Below are positions 22,145 through 22,305 of a DNA stretch of 22,305 nt, piece by piece (position 1 is the first letter of the stretch; every line of letters begins with the position of its first letter). The notes under the pieces were generated by a model, which was given only the letters and a program-made list of their open reading frames with translations, made no database searches and was not told where the DNA came from. The position numbers and the translations under genes are program-made. The stretch is from Sulfurimonas sp. GTDB taxonomy: Bacteria > Campylobacterota > Campylobacteria > Campylobacterales > Sulfurimonadaceae. The DNA lies in assembly GCA_021648465.1 (NCBI GenBank), contig JAKISR010000028.1:1-22305 (forward strand). Direction: 5' to 3'.

Positions 22145-22305
22145 ATGAGTAGGAAAATGGCTAAATTTTCAACACAGCTAAAAACAAGATTGGTATTAGA
22201 AGTTTTGAGAGAAGAGAGAACTCTAAACGAGATTGCAAGTGCAAATAATATAAACCCAAAAAATCTACAAAATTGGAAGAAGTTATTTTTGGAAAATGCG
22301 GAGGT
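22145..22305 (+). CDS. IS3-family transposase OrfA, N-terminal part (cut by window edge)
   Basis: The first 53 codons are visible: MSRKMAKFSTQLKTRLVLEV, followed by LREERTLNEIASANNINPKN and LQNWKKLFLENAE. The STQLK-x-LVLEVL, EIA-x4-NINP and LQNWKK-x-FLENA pattern is the helix-turn-helix of IS3/IS911-type OrfA, which binds the element ends. AAGGG lies seven bases before the ATG. OrfB, normally reached by -1 frameshifting, is beyond the window. Confidence 0.85.
   Translation, partial: MSRKMAKFSTQLKTRLVLEVLREERTLNEIASANNINPKNLQNWKKLFLENAE

Larger units (their letters stand above)
22089..22305 (+). mobile_element. Left end of an IS3-family insertion sequence (runs off the window)
   Basis: The element probably starts at TG (22089-22090) in TGTAAAGTTTAATTC, 56 bases before orfA. 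Boundaries are inferred: the right end, the orfB part with the integrase domain, and any target duplication lie outside the window. A hairpin at 22095-22123 lies in the leader. Confidence 0.55.

Noticed and set aside
1..22305. CRISPR array, tRNA or rRNA genes, toxin-antitoxin or phage defence systems
   Set aside because: Reading both strands showed no regularly spaced repeats, no cloverleaf or rRNA segments, and no pair of genes with defence-type features; the content is housekeeping plus one insertion sequence.

Overview
The window is about 22.3 kb of AT-rich, tightly packed bacterial chromosome from a Campylobacterota (epsilonproteobacterial) species, most likely a free-living Sulfurimonas-like member. 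The signs are: a glyQ - DUF3972 - purE - U32 protease - CheZ block that, as I recall, also occurs around Cj0700-Cj0704 of Campylobacter jejuni; an ilvE-SPFH pair like Cj0269c/Cj0268c; two DUF2393-like proteins; a glutamine synthetase without the adenylylation tyrosine; and promoters with a strong (sometimes TGn-extended) TATAAT and no clear -35. Except for the last 0.2 kb this is core genome. No gap between genes exceeds 300 bases.

Layout. (1) 1-4557, minus strand: cheZ, U32 peptidase-family (TrhP-like) gene, a small SHOCT-like membrane protein, purE, a DUF3972-type protein, a DUF89 phosphatase-family protein and the start of glyQ; the first three genes are translationally coupled. (2) 4639-10550, plus strand: PHP-type histidinol-phosphatase, trxA, a membrane-anchored cysteine-free thioredoxin-like protein, trxB, dapB, purF and a TIGR01212/YhcC radical SAM gene. 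(3) 10547-14351, minus strand: a five-gene operon ilvE - SPFH/HflK-like - hisIE - two tandem DUF2393-like genes. (4) 14460-20290: a phosphate-starvation locus with an outer-membrane porin and pstS on the minus strand and pstC-pstA-pstB-phoU divergently on the plus strand. (5) 20419-21849: glnA and a terminator. (6) 21945-22305: a short ORF that appears to be cut by an IS3-family insertion sequence whose orfA runs off the window.

The most informative non-coding signal is a 34-bp promoter module found three times (porin, pstS, pstC). In each, two 11-bp direct repeats (TGTAATCATnn / TGTAAnnnnnn) are placed identically relative to TATAAT, so the second TGTAA ends exactly 11 bp before it. This looks like a Pho box and ties the porin to phosphate uptake. 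A likely working model is: porin (outer membrane entry), PstS (periplasmic capture), PstCAB (inner membrane import), PhoU (signalling to the phosphate two-component system).

I did not find a clearly novel multi-gene system. The best candidates for something undescribed are the cysteine-free thioredoxin-like protein inside the trxA-trxB operon, with a terminator-like hairpin lying over its first codons; the tandem DUF2393 pair; and the Pho-type promoter module.
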